The position numbers and the translations under genes are program-made. Positions 1 through 8,399 of a DNA stretch of 64,000 nucleotides are shown here, piece after piece (the first letter of the stretch is position 1; each line of letters begins with the position of its first letter). The stretch comes from M3007 sp044226205 (GTDB taxonomy: Bacteria > Bacteroidota > Bacteroidia > Chitinophagales > Saprospiraceae): NCBI GenBank assembly GCA_044226205.1, contig JBGAHL010000013.1:1-64000 (forward strand), read 5' to 3'. The notes below the pieces were generated by a model. That model was not told where the DNA came from. It did no database searches and was given only the letters and a program-made list of their open reading frames with translations.

Positions 1-44
1 GGAGGGGCAGCGCCCCGAAAGATCTTTCGGGGCGCTGCCCCTCC
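1..44. repeat. Perfect 22-bp-arm palindrome
   Basis: Bases 1-22 and 23-44 are exact reverse complements with no spacer; each arm contains the core CAGCGCCCC. It lies downstream of the OPT gene, which is read leftward, so it could act as a terminator or be a dispersed REP-like palindrome. A 15-base piece of it (28-42) recurs exactly at 81-95. The left boundary is the window edge, so the element may be longer. Confidence 0.75.
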
Positions 45-80
45 GGGAAGGATTTTGGCACAAAAAGACTACAAATATCA

Positions 81-109
81 CGGGGCGCTGCCCCTGCCTA
101 AGTTTTTAC
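81..109. repeat. Partial palindrome copy plus CCTAAGTTTTTAC end motif
   Basis: Bases 81-95 repeat 28-42 exactly. They are followed at 97-109 by CCTAAGTTTTTAC, the same 13-mer that forms the right end of the inverted-repeat element at 29358-29548. This suggests the 3' flank of the OPT gene carries part of a dispersed non-coding element. Confidence 0.5.
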
Positions 110-120
110 GAAAAAAGCCG

Positions 121-2166
121 CTATTTTTTCCTGGCAGCCCGTAGCAAGAGCAAGGCCAGGCCTGCAAAGGCCAGCACACCCAGCAACTGGTACCCGCCCT
201 CACCGATTCCTTGCGAGATACTGTGCTCCATATTGATTTTGGCCAGCCCGTCGGCGATTCTTTCATTGACGGAAAGCAGGGCGACCACGACGCCTGCCAA
301 CGCGCCGCCGGCCACAAGCCCGGTGGCAAACAAACTGCCCTTGCCCAGGTCCGCGTCTTCCACTTCTTCGCCTTTGCGCTTCGCGATCCAGTCGGCCAGT
401 CCGCGCAAGGCGCCGCCTGCCCAGATCGGCAGGGTGGTGGACAAGGGGAGGTAAAGCCCGACGGCGAAGGACAGTGATTTGACGCCGCAGAGTTCCATCG
501 TGATGGCGACAAAAACACCCACGAGCACAAATTGCCAGTCGAGGTTGAACGACAGCAAACCCTTGATCAGGGTAGCCATGAGCGTCGCCTGGGGAGCGTT
601 GTATTTTTCCCCGATCGCGTGTTTGATGCCCTGGTTGAGCATCTCCTGGGTCGGGGTGTCGAGCACTTTGACCGTCCAGCCGATCACCAGCGACGATACC
701 ACCACGCCGATAAACAGGGCCAGCTGCTGATATTTTGGCGTTGCGCCCACCAGATACCCTGTTTTCAGGTCCTGCGAAGTAGCGCCCGCATTCGCCGCTG
801 CAATGCAGATCATGCTGCCGACCACGAGGGCCAGCGGTTCGAAGGTTTTGCCAGTCCAGCCCACCCCGATGAACACCAGCGCGGTGCCCATGATCGTGGC
901 GATGGTCATGCCCGAAATAGGGTTGTTCGACGAACCGATGATGCCCACGATGCGGCTCGAAACGGTGACAAAAAAGAACCCGAACACGATGACCAGCAGG
1001 CCGATCAGCAATTTGCTGAATATGCTGTCGCCCGGGATGCTCGGCAGGATCGCCATCAGCACGATCAGCGCCAGGCTGCCAAATGCGACCACCTTGATCG
1101 AGAGGTCGTCTTCGGTACGCGCCACGGCGGCCGATGCGTCGCGGTTGCGCAGGGCGCCGACACTTTCACGGAACGACGATACGATGGTCGGAATGGTTTT
1201 AATCAGGGTAATAAAACCGGCGCCAGCCACAGCGCCTGCCCCGATCTGGCGCACATAGGCGCGGTACACGGCGCTGGTAAGGTCGGCGAAAGAATGCGTG
1301 CCGGGGTCCCAGCCGAAGGGGTAGCGAATGGCTCCCGTGGCGTCCTGTATCGGTTTCAGCAGGTCGAGTTTGGTCAATTGCGCGGCGATGGTATCCGGCG
1401 GCACAAGCGTGGCCAACAGGGGAATCAGGCCCAGCCAGGCCAGTACGCCGCCTGCCACGAGCACGCCCGCGATGCGCGGCCCGATGATGTAGCCCACACC
1501 CAGGTATTCGGGCGTGATCTCGCCGCTGACGCGGGCCGCGGGCAGGTATTTGTTCGTTTGCGCGCTTTCGATGGAAGGCGATTCAGCCACTACGTGAAAC
1601 ACCCGCTGCAACATGGCGTACAGCATGGCAAATCCGAGACCCTGGTAGGCGGTTTTGGCAAAATCGCCGCCTTTTTCGCCCGCAATAAGCACCTGGGCGC
1701 AGGCGGTTCCTTCGGGGTAGGGCAGGTTGTCATGCTCCTTGACGATGAGCGAACGGCGGAGCGGGATCATCATCAGGACCCCCAGAATGCCGCCGAAAAT
1801 AGCCAGCATCAGGATGGTCCAATAGTTGAAAAAGCCCTCTCCAATACCCTCGCTGAGGAACAAAAATGCCGGGAGCGTAAAAACCACGCCGGCCGCGACC
1901 GATTCACCGGCCGAGCCGGCTGTCTGGATGATGTTGTTTTCCAGAATGGTCGTTTTTAAAAATTTGCGACCCAGCGAAATGGCCAGCACGGCAATCGGAA
2001 TCGACGCCGAAACGGTCAAACCGGCTTTCAGGGCCAGGTACACCGTGGCCGCCCCGAACAGGATGCCGAAACCGGCGCCCAGCACAATGGCACGCAGGGT
2101 AAACTCCTTGACCGAGGTGTCGGATGAAGGAATGTAAGGTTTGAATTCAGTGTTGGATTGTTCCAT
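121..2166 (-). CDS. OPT family oligopeptide transporter
   Basis: 681 residues, a usual length for bacterial OPT proteins. Many hydrophobic segments span the whole protein, so it should sit in the inner membrane. Family features are the N-terminal block with LRAIVLGAGFGILFGAATVY (residues about 25-44), the segment NNIIQTAGSAGESVAAG (about 77-93) and a late conserved loop with AAANAGATSQDLKTG (about 456-470). OPT members import oligopeptides or metal-chelate complexes by a proton-coupled mechanism; the substrate cannot be told here. The gene stands alone, transcribed away from the porP-like gene. The ATG at 2166 is chosen because the family N-terminus begins close to it. Confidence 0.92.
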   Translation of the reverse strand: MEQSNTEFKPYIPSSDTSVKEFTLRAIVLGAGFGILFGAATVYLALKAGLTVSASIPIAVLAISLGRKFLKTTILENNIIQTAGSAGESVAAGVVFTLPAFLFLSEGIGEGFFNYWTILMLAIFGGILGVLMMIPLRRSLIVKEHDNLPYPEGTACAQVLIAGEKGGDFAKTAYQGLGFAMLYAMLQRVFHVVAESPSIESAQTNKYLPAARVSGEITPEYLGVGYIIGPRIAGVLVAGGVLAWLGLIPLLATLVPPDTIAAQLTKLDLLKPIQDATGAIRYPFGWDPGTHSFADLTSAVYRAYVRQIGAGAVAGAGFITLIKTIPTIVSSFRESVGALRNRDASAAVARTEDDLSIKVVAFGSLALIVLMAILPSIPGDSIFSKLLIGLLVIVFGFFFVTVSSRIVGIIGSSNNPISGMTIATIMGTALVFIGVGWTGKTFEPLALVVGSMICIAAANAGATSQDLKTGYLVGATPKYQQLALFIGVVVSSLVIGWTVKVLDTPTQEMLNQGIKHAIGEKYNAPQATLMATLIKGLLSFNLDWQFVLVGVFVAITMELCGVKSLSFAVGLYLPLSTTLPIWAGGALRGLADWIAKRKGEEVEDADLGKGSLFATGLVAGGALAGVVVALLSVNERIADGLAKINMEHSISQGIGEGGYQLLGVLAFAGLALLLLRAARKK

Positions 2167-2363
2167 GGTAAACTGGTTTGGACGAAAAACGGGTGGTTGC
2201 TGGCCTTACAAGGGCAGGCGAAAGGTAGAAATTTTGGAAAAATGCGCCCCTTTCGTTCTTAAACTTCGACCCCGCTCCAATTTTCACCCCCGCCCGGCGT
2301 TTCCCGCCCATATTGTTTGTAAAAACGCCAGGGCAAGCGGCTATCTAAACCCGACGCCTTGGC

Positions 2364-2371
2364 TACCTTTG
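2364..2371 (+). promoter_or_regulatory. Putative -7 box TACCTTTG
   Basis: Fits the Bacteroidota TAnnTTTG consensus, 24 bases upstream of the porP-like ATG. No convincing -33 TTTG at the expected distance. Confidence 0.4.
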
Positions 2372-2394
2372 CCCAAATTTTTTATCCCGACAAC

Positions 2395-3423
2395 ATGAAG
2401 AAATTTTTCCTCCTGACACTTTGCCTTTTTTCTTTTACCCTCTCCGTCTTTTCACAAGACAAACATTTTACCCAGTTTTATGCCGCGCCCCTGACGCTGA
2501 ATCCGGCGCTTTCGGGCAATTTTGAAGGAAAATACCGGGTCGGGATGATCTACCGCGACCAATGGCGCAGCATCCTCGAAAATCCGATCAAAACCTTCGC
2601 CCTCGGCGCCGACCTCCGCTTCGACGCCCCCGGCAAGTCAGTGTACGACGACGCAGTGGGGCTTGGCATCCTCTTTTTTAACGACAAAGTAAGCGTGGTC
2701 GATTTCAATACGACCCAGATCGCACTCTCGCTGGCTTATCATAAAGCCCTGGGCGTCAACAACCGCCAATTCCTGTCCATCGGTTTGCAGGGCGGACTCA
2801 CGCAGCGAAGCGTCAATTACGAGTCGCTCAATTTCAACGACGAATTCGAAGGAAACGGCTTCACCGGCGCTACGGACGAACTGCTTCCCGAAAACAACAT
2901 CGCCTACACCGATTACAACGTCGGCCTCAATTATACCGCCCGCTTCGGCGAAGGCGGCGCTGTGTTTGCCGGCGCGGCTTTGCACCACTTTCTCCAGCCG
3001 GTCATTTCGTTCAACCGCAACAAAAACGAAGGCGACAAACTGTACATGAAAATGTCGGGTCAGCTGGCCGCCACCCTCCCGATCAATCAACAGCTTGCAT
3101 TCCAGCCCCGCTTGCTGGTGGCCGTACAGGGACCGCACATGGAAGTGAATGCCGGCGCCAACTTCCGGACGGAAATTGGCCAATACGGCTCCACGGCGCT
3201 GCATATCGGCGGTTGGGCCCGCCCCGTCCGCAACAGCGACGGCTTCGGCCTCGACGCGGTGGTCGGCCTGGTCGGCCTTGAATTTAACAATGTGCTCGTT
3301 GGGGTGAGTTACGACCTCAACCTGCACGCCTTGTCGGCCAACCAGCGCCAGGGCGCCTTCGAACTGTCCATCGCCTACCTCGGCAATTACGACAGCGAAG
3401 AGATTCTTTGCCCGAAATTCTGA
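2395..3423 (+). CDS. PorP/SprF family type IX secretion-associated membrane protein
   Basis: 342 residues with a clear signal peptide (MKKFFLLTLC... ending FSQ at about residue 21). The mature N-terminus has the family signature of QFYAAPLTLNPALSGNF followed by a YRVGMIYRDQW block, then a beta-barrel-like alternation up to a C-terminal strand. PorP/SprF proteins are outer-membrane proteins linked to the type IX secretion system and to anchoring of secreted adhesins in Bacteroidota. The longer reading frame from 2359 is not used because the signal peptide starts at 2395. It is a solitary copy here, without gldKLMN or a partner adhesin, so its partner is unknown. Confidence 0.9.
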   Translation: MKKFFLLTLCLFSFTLSVFSQDKHFTQFYAAPLTLNPALSGNFEGKYRVGMIYRDQWRSILENPIKTFALGADLRFDAPGKSVYDDAVGLGILFFNDKVSVVDFNTTQIALSLAYHKALGVNNRQFLSIGLQGGLTQRSVNYESLNFNDEFEGNGFTGATDELLPENNIAYTDYNVGLNYTARFGEGGAVFAGAALHHFLQPVISFNRNKNEGDKLYMKMSGQLAATLPINQQLAFQPRLLVAVQGPHMEVNAGANFRTEIGQYGSTALHIGGWARPVRNSDGFGLDAVVGLVGLEFNNVLVGVSYDLNLHALSANQRQGAFELSIAYLGNYDSEEILCPKF

Positions 3424-3445
3424 GCCTGTTTTTTTAAAAAATATC

Positions 3446-3481
3446 AAGGCCCCTGTTTCGCAGTCGCAAAACAGGGGCCTT
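3446..3481. terminator. Bidirectional terminator
   Basis: A 13-bp perfect stem, AAGGCCCCTGTTT with AAACAGGGGCCTT, lies between the convergent porP-like and Mrp genes. T-rich runs follow on both sides. Confidence 0.8.
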
Positions 3482-3498
3482 GGCATTTTTTTTAAAAC

Positions 3499-4593
3499 TC
3501 AATTCCCGCCCAAACTGACAATCCGGCTGGGCTCAATCATTTCGTTGCGGATCGCGATTTGCCGAAGGGTGTTTTTGGCCACTTCGAGAAATGCCGCGGC
3601 GACCGGACTGCCTTCCTGCAACACGGCCGGCATGCCGGTGTCGCCCCCTTCCCGGATACCTTGCACGAGCGGAATCTGGCCCAGCAGGACCGAGTTGCTG
3701 GCCAGCGCGAGTTTTTTGCCGCCGCCTTGCCCGAAGATAAAGTACTTGTTTTCAGGCAGTTCTGCCGGGGTGAACCAGGCCATGTTCTCCACCACGCCCA
3801 GAATGGGCACCTTGATCTGGTCGAGCAGAAACATATTCATCGCCTTCATGGCATCGGCCAGGGCCACCTCCTGCGGGGTGGTGACGAGTACCACACCCGT
3901 GACCGGCACGGTCTGTACCAGGGTGAGTTGGACGTCGCCGGTGCCGGGCGGCAAATCGACGACGAGAAAATCGAGCGGCGGCCAGATCACGTCGTTAATA
4001 AATTGCTTGATTACCGCGGCCAGGCGTGGCCCGCGCAGCACGACGGCCTGATCGGGCTCAATGATGTTGCCGATGCTGATGCTGGGCAAGCCGTGCGCTT
4101 CGAGAGGAATCATTTTGATCTGGCCGGTTACTTGTTGCACCTGGGGACGCTGCCCGGCAAGCCCGAGCATGGTGGGCAAACTGGGGCCGTACACGTCTGC
4201 GTCCATGAGACCCACGCGGGCGCCGAGGGCTTTCAGGCCGAGCGCGAGGTTGACGGCTACCGTGCTTTTGCCGACGCCGCCCTTGCCGGATGCGACGGCA
4301 ATGATGTTGCGAATGTGCGGCACAGCGCTCGGCGCGACGTTGTCGGCGCCCGGGGTGCGCGCCATGAAATGCACATTGACCTCGGCTGCCGGAAACTGTT
4401 CAACGATGAGGCCGATGCAAGCGAAGTTCAAATCGGCTTTTCCCTGCATTTGCAAAGAAGGTACGGCAAGGGTGACATTGACATTATTCCCTTCTATATC
4501 AAGGCTTTGCAACATGCCGGCACTGATGATATCCTGGCCGGTTTGCGGGTCGCGGACGGCGCGAAGGATCTGGAGGATGGCGTCTTTATTCAT
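3499..4593 (-). CDS. mrp: Mrp/NBP35-type iron-sulfur carrier P-loop ATPase
   Basis: 364 residues. The N-terminal ~85 residues form a MIP18/DUF59 domain, followed by a deviant Walker A GKGGVGKSTVAVN (about 104-116), DADVYGPSLPTMLG, and VVDLPPGTGDVQLT. The family moves Fe-S clusters to apoproteins in the cytoplasm. The usual CxxC pair after VENM is absent: the sequence reads VENMAWFTPAELPENKYFIF, and the only cysteine I see is in the MIP18 domain. Cluster binding through the standard motif is therefore not supported. The start codon overlaps the last 8 bases of the CoA transferase gene, indicating translational coupling. Confidence 0.92.
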   Translation of the reverse strand: MNKDAILQILRAVRDPQTGQDIISAGMLQSLDIEGNNVNVTLAVPSLQMQGKADLNFACIGLIVEQFPAAEVNVHFMARTPGADNVAPSAVPHIRNIIAVASGKGGVGKSTVAVNLALGLKALGARVGLMDADVYGPSLPTMLGLAGQRPQVQQVTGQIKMIPLEAHGLPSISIGNIIEPDQAVVLRGPRLAAVIKQFINDVIWPPLDFLVVDLPPGTGDVQLTLVQTVPVTGVVLVTTPQEVALADAMKAMNMFLLDQIKVPILGVVENMAWFTPAELPENKYFIFGQGGGKKLALASNSVLLGQIPLVQGIREGGDTGMPAVLQEGSPVAAAFLEVAKNTLRQIAIRNEMIEPSRIVSLGGN

Positions 4594-5698
4594 GAATTAT
4601 TTGTTCTTGATCAAAATGGAGGTGAAAAGCGGCGGTTTTGACGCGTTTTCCCGTGCGGCCGTCCGGCAAGGTATCGTTGATGACGAGGTTTTGCGCGTCG
4701 GGCAATTCGAATACGGCTTTCATGTCGCGAATCCGCGCCGCCGGCACGCCGGCAGATTTTAATTCGAGGAGCAATTCGTCGGCCAGGCGGCGCCTGATTT
4801 TGAGTTCCAAAAGTACGTTCAAACTGTCGCGATGCCGAACGCGGGCAGTATTGGTCTGAAAATCAGGATTTTGTAAAAGGTCATCGAGGTCGAGTACCGA
4901 GCAGAGCTGACGAAATTGCCGTTCCGTGCCCACCGCCAGCAGCAGCGGCTGCCCGTCGGCCGTCGTAAAAACATCACCGTAGGGCGCAATGTTCGGGTGC
5001 CGGGTGCCCATTCGCTGCGGAATATGGCCGGCCATCAGATAATTGGCCGCCTGGTTGGCCAGCGAAGCCACAGCGCTTTCAAACAGGGAGGTGCTGACCG
5101 TGGCGCCTTCGCCGCTGCGCTCCCGATGGAGCAGGGCCAGCAAAATGGCTTCCTTGAGTTGGTGGGCAGCCAGCAGGTCGATGAGGGCGACCGGCATTTT
5201 GACCGGGGGCGCGTCGGGCTCGCCGTTCATGTACAAAAAACCCGCTTCTGCCTGCAAAACCACGTCGAAAGCGGGGCTCTCATCTTCGGGGTCGGCAAAA
5301 GCGTTGAGTTGGGCGACGATCAGCGCGGGGTTGCGGGCGCGCAAACTGGCGGGATCGAGGCCAAATTTTCGGGCCGACGAAGGTTTGAAATTGGTAATCA
5401 CCACATCGGCCGACAGGGCGATTTCGAGGGCCTGCTGCAAGTCGGCCGGGGCGCCCAGGTCGAGAAAAAGGTGCTTTTTGCCCCAGTTAACACAGCAGAA
5501 ATAGGCGGATTCAGCCGTGTCCACCGGTTCGCAGGGCAACTTCCAGCATCGCGTCATGTCGCCCGCCGTGGTTTTATTTTCAATTTTGATCACTTCCGCC
5601 CCGAGTTCTGCAAAAAACATCCCGACGGCCGGGCCAGCCAGTACGCTGGCAAATTCAACTACTTTTAGGCCGGAAAAAAACGAAGTCTGGGTAGCCAT
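4586..5698 (-). CDS. CaiB/BaiF (class III) CoA transferase
   Basis: 370 residues. It begins with the family Rossmann-like block VLAGPAVGMFFAELGAEVIK. The likely catalytic Asp is in PVALIDLLAAHQLKEA (about residues 171-186), and the segment RMGTRHPNIAPYGDVF is typical. These enzymes move CoA between carboxylic acids; the substrate is not predictable. The start at 5698 (MATQTSF) is preferred over 5719 because family similarity begins right there and it leaves a 29-bp divergent gap to nnr. Its 3' end overlaps mrp by 8 bases. Confidence 0.9.
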   Translation of the reverse strand: MATQTSFFSGLKVVEFASVLAGPAVGMFFAELGAEVIKIENKTTAGDMTRCWKLPCEPVDTAESAYFCCVNWGKKHLFLDLGAPADLQQALEIALSADVVITNFKPSSARKFGLDPASLRARNPALIVAQLNAFADPEDESPAFDVVLQAEAGFLYMNGEPDAPPVKMPVALIDLLAAHQLKEAILLALLHRERSGEGATVSTSLFESAVASLANQAANYLMAGHIPQRMGTRHPNIAPYGDVFTTADGQPLLLAVGTERQFRQLCSVLDLDDLLQNPDFQTNTARVRHRDSLNVLLELKIRRRLADELLLELKSAGVPAARIRDMKAVFELPDAQNLVINDTLPDGRTGKRVKTAAFHLHFDQEQIIHE

Positions 5699-5727
5699 AC
5701 GCGCGTTTCGACAAATCAAAAGGTAAC

Positions 5728-7245
5728 ATGAAAATCTTCAATGCCAGCCAGATACGCGATTGGGACGCATTCACGATCGATCGCGAGCCCGTCTCCTCCC
5801 TGGAACTGATGAACCGGGCGGCGGGTGTGTTTACGGATTGGTTCACCCGCCTTTACCCCGACACCCAGCGCCCGGTGATCGTGCTGGCCGGTACCGGCAA
5901 CAACGGCGGCGACGGCGTGGCCGTGGCGCGTTTGCTGTACCGGCGTTTTTTCGCGCCAAAGGTACTGGTTTGCGATTTTTCCGGCCGCCATTCTGCCGAT
6001 TTCGATGCGCAAATTGCCGATCTGCCCGCCGATCAGGCGGTGCCGGTGCAATGGCTCGACCCGGCCGGCGAATGGCCCGATCTGCCCGCCGGCGCTGTCG
6101 TCATCGAAGCCTTGTTCGGGACGGGACTGAGCCGCCCGCTCGAAGGAAAATGGGCGGAGGCGGTCGAGTGGATCAATCGCCTGCCCAATGAAGTGGTTTC
6201 GATCGACCTGCCCGCCGGTTTGTCGGCCGATGCGCATACGGGTGGCGCCTGCGTCCGCGCAGATCTTTGTTTTTCGTTTCAGCAGCCCAAAAAGGCGTTC
6301 TTTTTTCCTGAAAACAGCGCGTTTGCAGGCGAATGGACTTTTGGTGACATCGGCCTCTCGCCTGAATATGCCGCGCAGACGCCGACCGATTTTTACTACC
6401 TCGACGAGGTGGAGGCACGCAATCTGGTGTTGCCACGGCCGAAATTTTCACACAAAGGCGCCTACGGCCATGCCTTGCTCGTAGCAGGCAGTCGGGGCAA
6501 AACGGGCGCGGCCGTGCTCGCCGCCCGTGCCGTTTTGCGCGCCGGCGCCGGTTTGCTCACGGTGCATTGCCCGGCCCGCAGCCTCGACGTGCTGCAGTCC
6601 ACCGTGCCCGAAGCCATGTGCACCGCGGATTCCAATGCCGACTGCTGGTCGGATTTTTTGTCGCCTGAACATTACGCCGCCGTTGGTGTCGGCCCCGGCA
6701 TCGGAACCGACCGGCTGACCGCCGATGCGCTCGAACAATTATTGCAAAAAGCAAACCGCCCCCTGGTGCTCGACGCCGATGCGCTGAATCTGCTCGCCGC
6801 CCACCCCGAATGGTGGCCGCTGGTGCCGCAAAACAGCATTCTGACGCCCCACCCGAAAGAATTCGAGCGCCTGTTCGGGCCATCGACCGACGATTTTGCC
6901 CGCAACCACCGGCAACGCGCCAGAGCGATCGAGCGCCGCGTGATCGTCGTTCTGAAAGGCGCCCACACCGCGATTGCGAGCCCCGACGGCGCCTGCTGGT
7001 TCAATTCCACAGGCAATCCGGGCATGGCCACCGGCGGCTCGGGCGATGTCCTGACCGGCTTGCTGACCGGCCTGCTCGCCTCCGGCTATTTGCCTGCCCA
7101 GGCTGCCCGGCTCGGGGTGTTTCTGCACGGACTGGCCGGCGACCTGGCTGCCCGCCAGAAGAGTATGCCAGGCATGACGGCCGGCGACCTCGTCGAGGCG
7201 ATCCCGGCTGCCTGGCTGTTTTTGACCAATTCCCGAACTTTATGA
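5728..7245 (+). CDS. nnr: Bifunctional NAD(P)H-hydrate epimerase / ADP-dependent NAD(P)HX dehydratase
   Basis: 505 residues. The N-terminal half is the YjeF_N epimerase with the loop GTGNNGGDGVAVARLLY (about 49-65). The C-terminal half is the ribokinase-like carbohydrate kinase fold with GSRGKTGAAVLAARAVLRAG and the phosphate-binding GMATGGSGDVLTG (about 432-444). It repairs hydrated nicotinamide cofactors: the epimerase interconverts R and S forms and the dehydratase restores NAD(P)H. The stop codon overlaps the start of the next gene. Confidence 0.95.
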   Translation: MKIFNASQIRDWDAFTIDREPVSSLELMNRAAGVFTDWFTRLYPDTQRPVIVLAGTGNNGGDGVAVARLLYRRFFAPKVLVCDFSGRHSADFDAQIADLPADQAVPVQWLDPAGEWPDLPAGAVVIEALFGTGLSRPLEGKWAEAVEWINRLPNEVVSIDLPAGLSADAHTGGACVRADLCFSFQQPKKAFFFPENSAFAGEWTFGDIGLSPEYAAQTPTDFYYLDEVEARNLVLPRPKFSHKGAYGHALLVAGSRGKTGAAVLAARAVLRAGAGLLTVHCPARSLDVLQSTVPEAMCTADSNADCWSDFLSPEHYAAVGVGPGIGTDRLTADALEQLLQKANRPLVLDADALNLLAAHPEWWPLVPQNSILTPHPKEFERLFGPSTDDFARNHRQRARAIERRVIVVLKGAHTAIASPDGACWFNSTGNPGMATGGSGDVLTGLLTGLLASGYLPAQAARLGVFLHGLAGDLAARQKSMPGMTAGDLVEAIPAAWLFLTNSRTL

Positions 7246-7484
7246 TGGATCAAGTACAAACCGGCGTTTATCGCCATTACAAAGGCCGTTTTTATCGCGT
7301 CATGGGCCTTGCCCGCCATTCGGAAACCGGGGAAGAACTGGTGGTTTACCAGGCATTGTACGGCGAGTTCGGCTGGTGGGTTCGGCCCAAAACCATGTTT
7401 TTTGAAACGGTTGAAACAGCGGAAGGGCCTCGCCCTCGTTTTGAGTTTGCCGGCGAAGACATTCCTTCCGAGGATTTTTTGTAA
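7242..7484 (+). CDS. DUF1653 family protein
   Basis: 80 residues. Family pattern: GVYRHYKGRFYRVMGLARHS, then ELVVYQALYGEFGWWVRP and a C-terminal acidic tail. DUF1653 proteins are small single-domain proteins of unknown function. The ATG at 7242 overlaps the nnr stop as ATGA; a second ATG at 7245 is equally possible. The reading frame is open far upstream but only this part matches the family. Confidence 0.85.
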   Translation: MMDQVQTGVYRHYKGRFYRVMGLARHSETGEELVVYQALYGEFGWWVRPKTMFFETVETAEGPRPRFEFAGEDIPSEDFL

Positions 7485-7505
7485 AAAATTGAAAATAAAC
7501 ACATT

Positions 7506-8399
7506 ATGAGAAATATTTTCCCTCCTGTCCTGCTGCTGCTTCTCCTGCTTTCGGCTTGCCAGCCGCCTGTCAAAACTATTCCCCGAAAGGTGGTTACAGG
7601 GCTGGATACCGTGTCCTACGCGGCGGTTTTGGAACAAGGCGAATTGAAATCCTCGAACCTGAATCTTCGCCATTTGGCCGGCATTCAGGTCAAAGACCGC
7701 GGCTGGTCGCGCGACTGCGAATACCCGGAGGTTGTGGAGCGCGCGCGCAACAAGGCGATGAAACTTGGCGGCAACGTGATGATCATTGTGAAGCACGAGC
7801 TGCCGGCCCAGACCGGCTCGAGTTGCAGCAGAATACAGGCGGAAGTGTACCTGGCGCAGAGCCTGGAAGGACTGGAATCCAAAATTCGCTGGGACACGGT
7901 GCGGCCTTTGTTGCCGGGCGATTTGCGCGGTGCGGCCCAAAGGGGAGCAACTGGCCTCCCGCCGGTGACATGCGAACTGAAATACCGGCTTTTGGGCGAC
8001 TATTTTAACGACATCACGGTGCGCACCCAAACGCTTTTTTACACCGACAGCACCTGGATGCCGTCTGGCGGTACGGCGCCCGCGCTTTACCTGCGCCGCG
8101 CCCAGCTGCATTTCGACCTTGCCGAATTGTCGGCGCGTCGCTTCAAAAACGACCTGGTTTCCCTCGCGCCCGACCTGCGGGCGATAACCGGCCAGGCCAA
8201 AACCCGCCTCGCCGAAGCCGAGCATGCCTGGCAGCAACGCGCGGCCGAATTCGATGCAAGCTGGCAGCGAAGCAATTATTCGGAAGCCGTGTTGGCCGAA
8301 TGGGAAGCCATGATCGCCCGTGAACTGGCCAATGTGGCGCAGCGCTCGGGAGATGTCACCGTGAGTTTGCTGAAAGCGGATTACCGCAAAAAAGAGTGA
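7506..8399 (+). CDS. Hypothetical lipoprotein
   Basis: 297 residues with a signal peptide of the lipoprotein type, lipobox LLSAC at about residues 14-18. No domain recognised. The first half carries a segment similar to stress-type small lipoproteins that handle repeated names such as GGNVMIIVKHE, but this is not enough for a family call. The second half is helix-rich and Arg/Glu-rich. It follows the DUF1653 gene by 21 bases and probably shares its transcript. Its 3' end overlaps the convergent ammonia-lyase gene by 19 bases. Confidence 0.75.
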   Translation: MRNIFPPVLLLLLLLSACQPPVKTIPRKVVTGLDTVSYAAVLEQGELKSSNLNLRHLAGIQVKDRGWSRDCEYPEVVERARNKAMKLGGNVMIIVKHELPAQTGSSCSRIQAEVYLAQSLEGLESKIRWDTVRPLLPGDLRGAAQRGATGLPPVTCELKYRLLGDYFNDITVRTQTLFYTDSTWMPSGGTAPALYLRRAQLHFDLAELSARRFKNDLVSLAPDLRAITGQAKTRLAEAEHAWQQRAAEFDASWQRSNYSEAVLAEWEAMIARELANVAQRSGDVTVSLLKADYRKKE

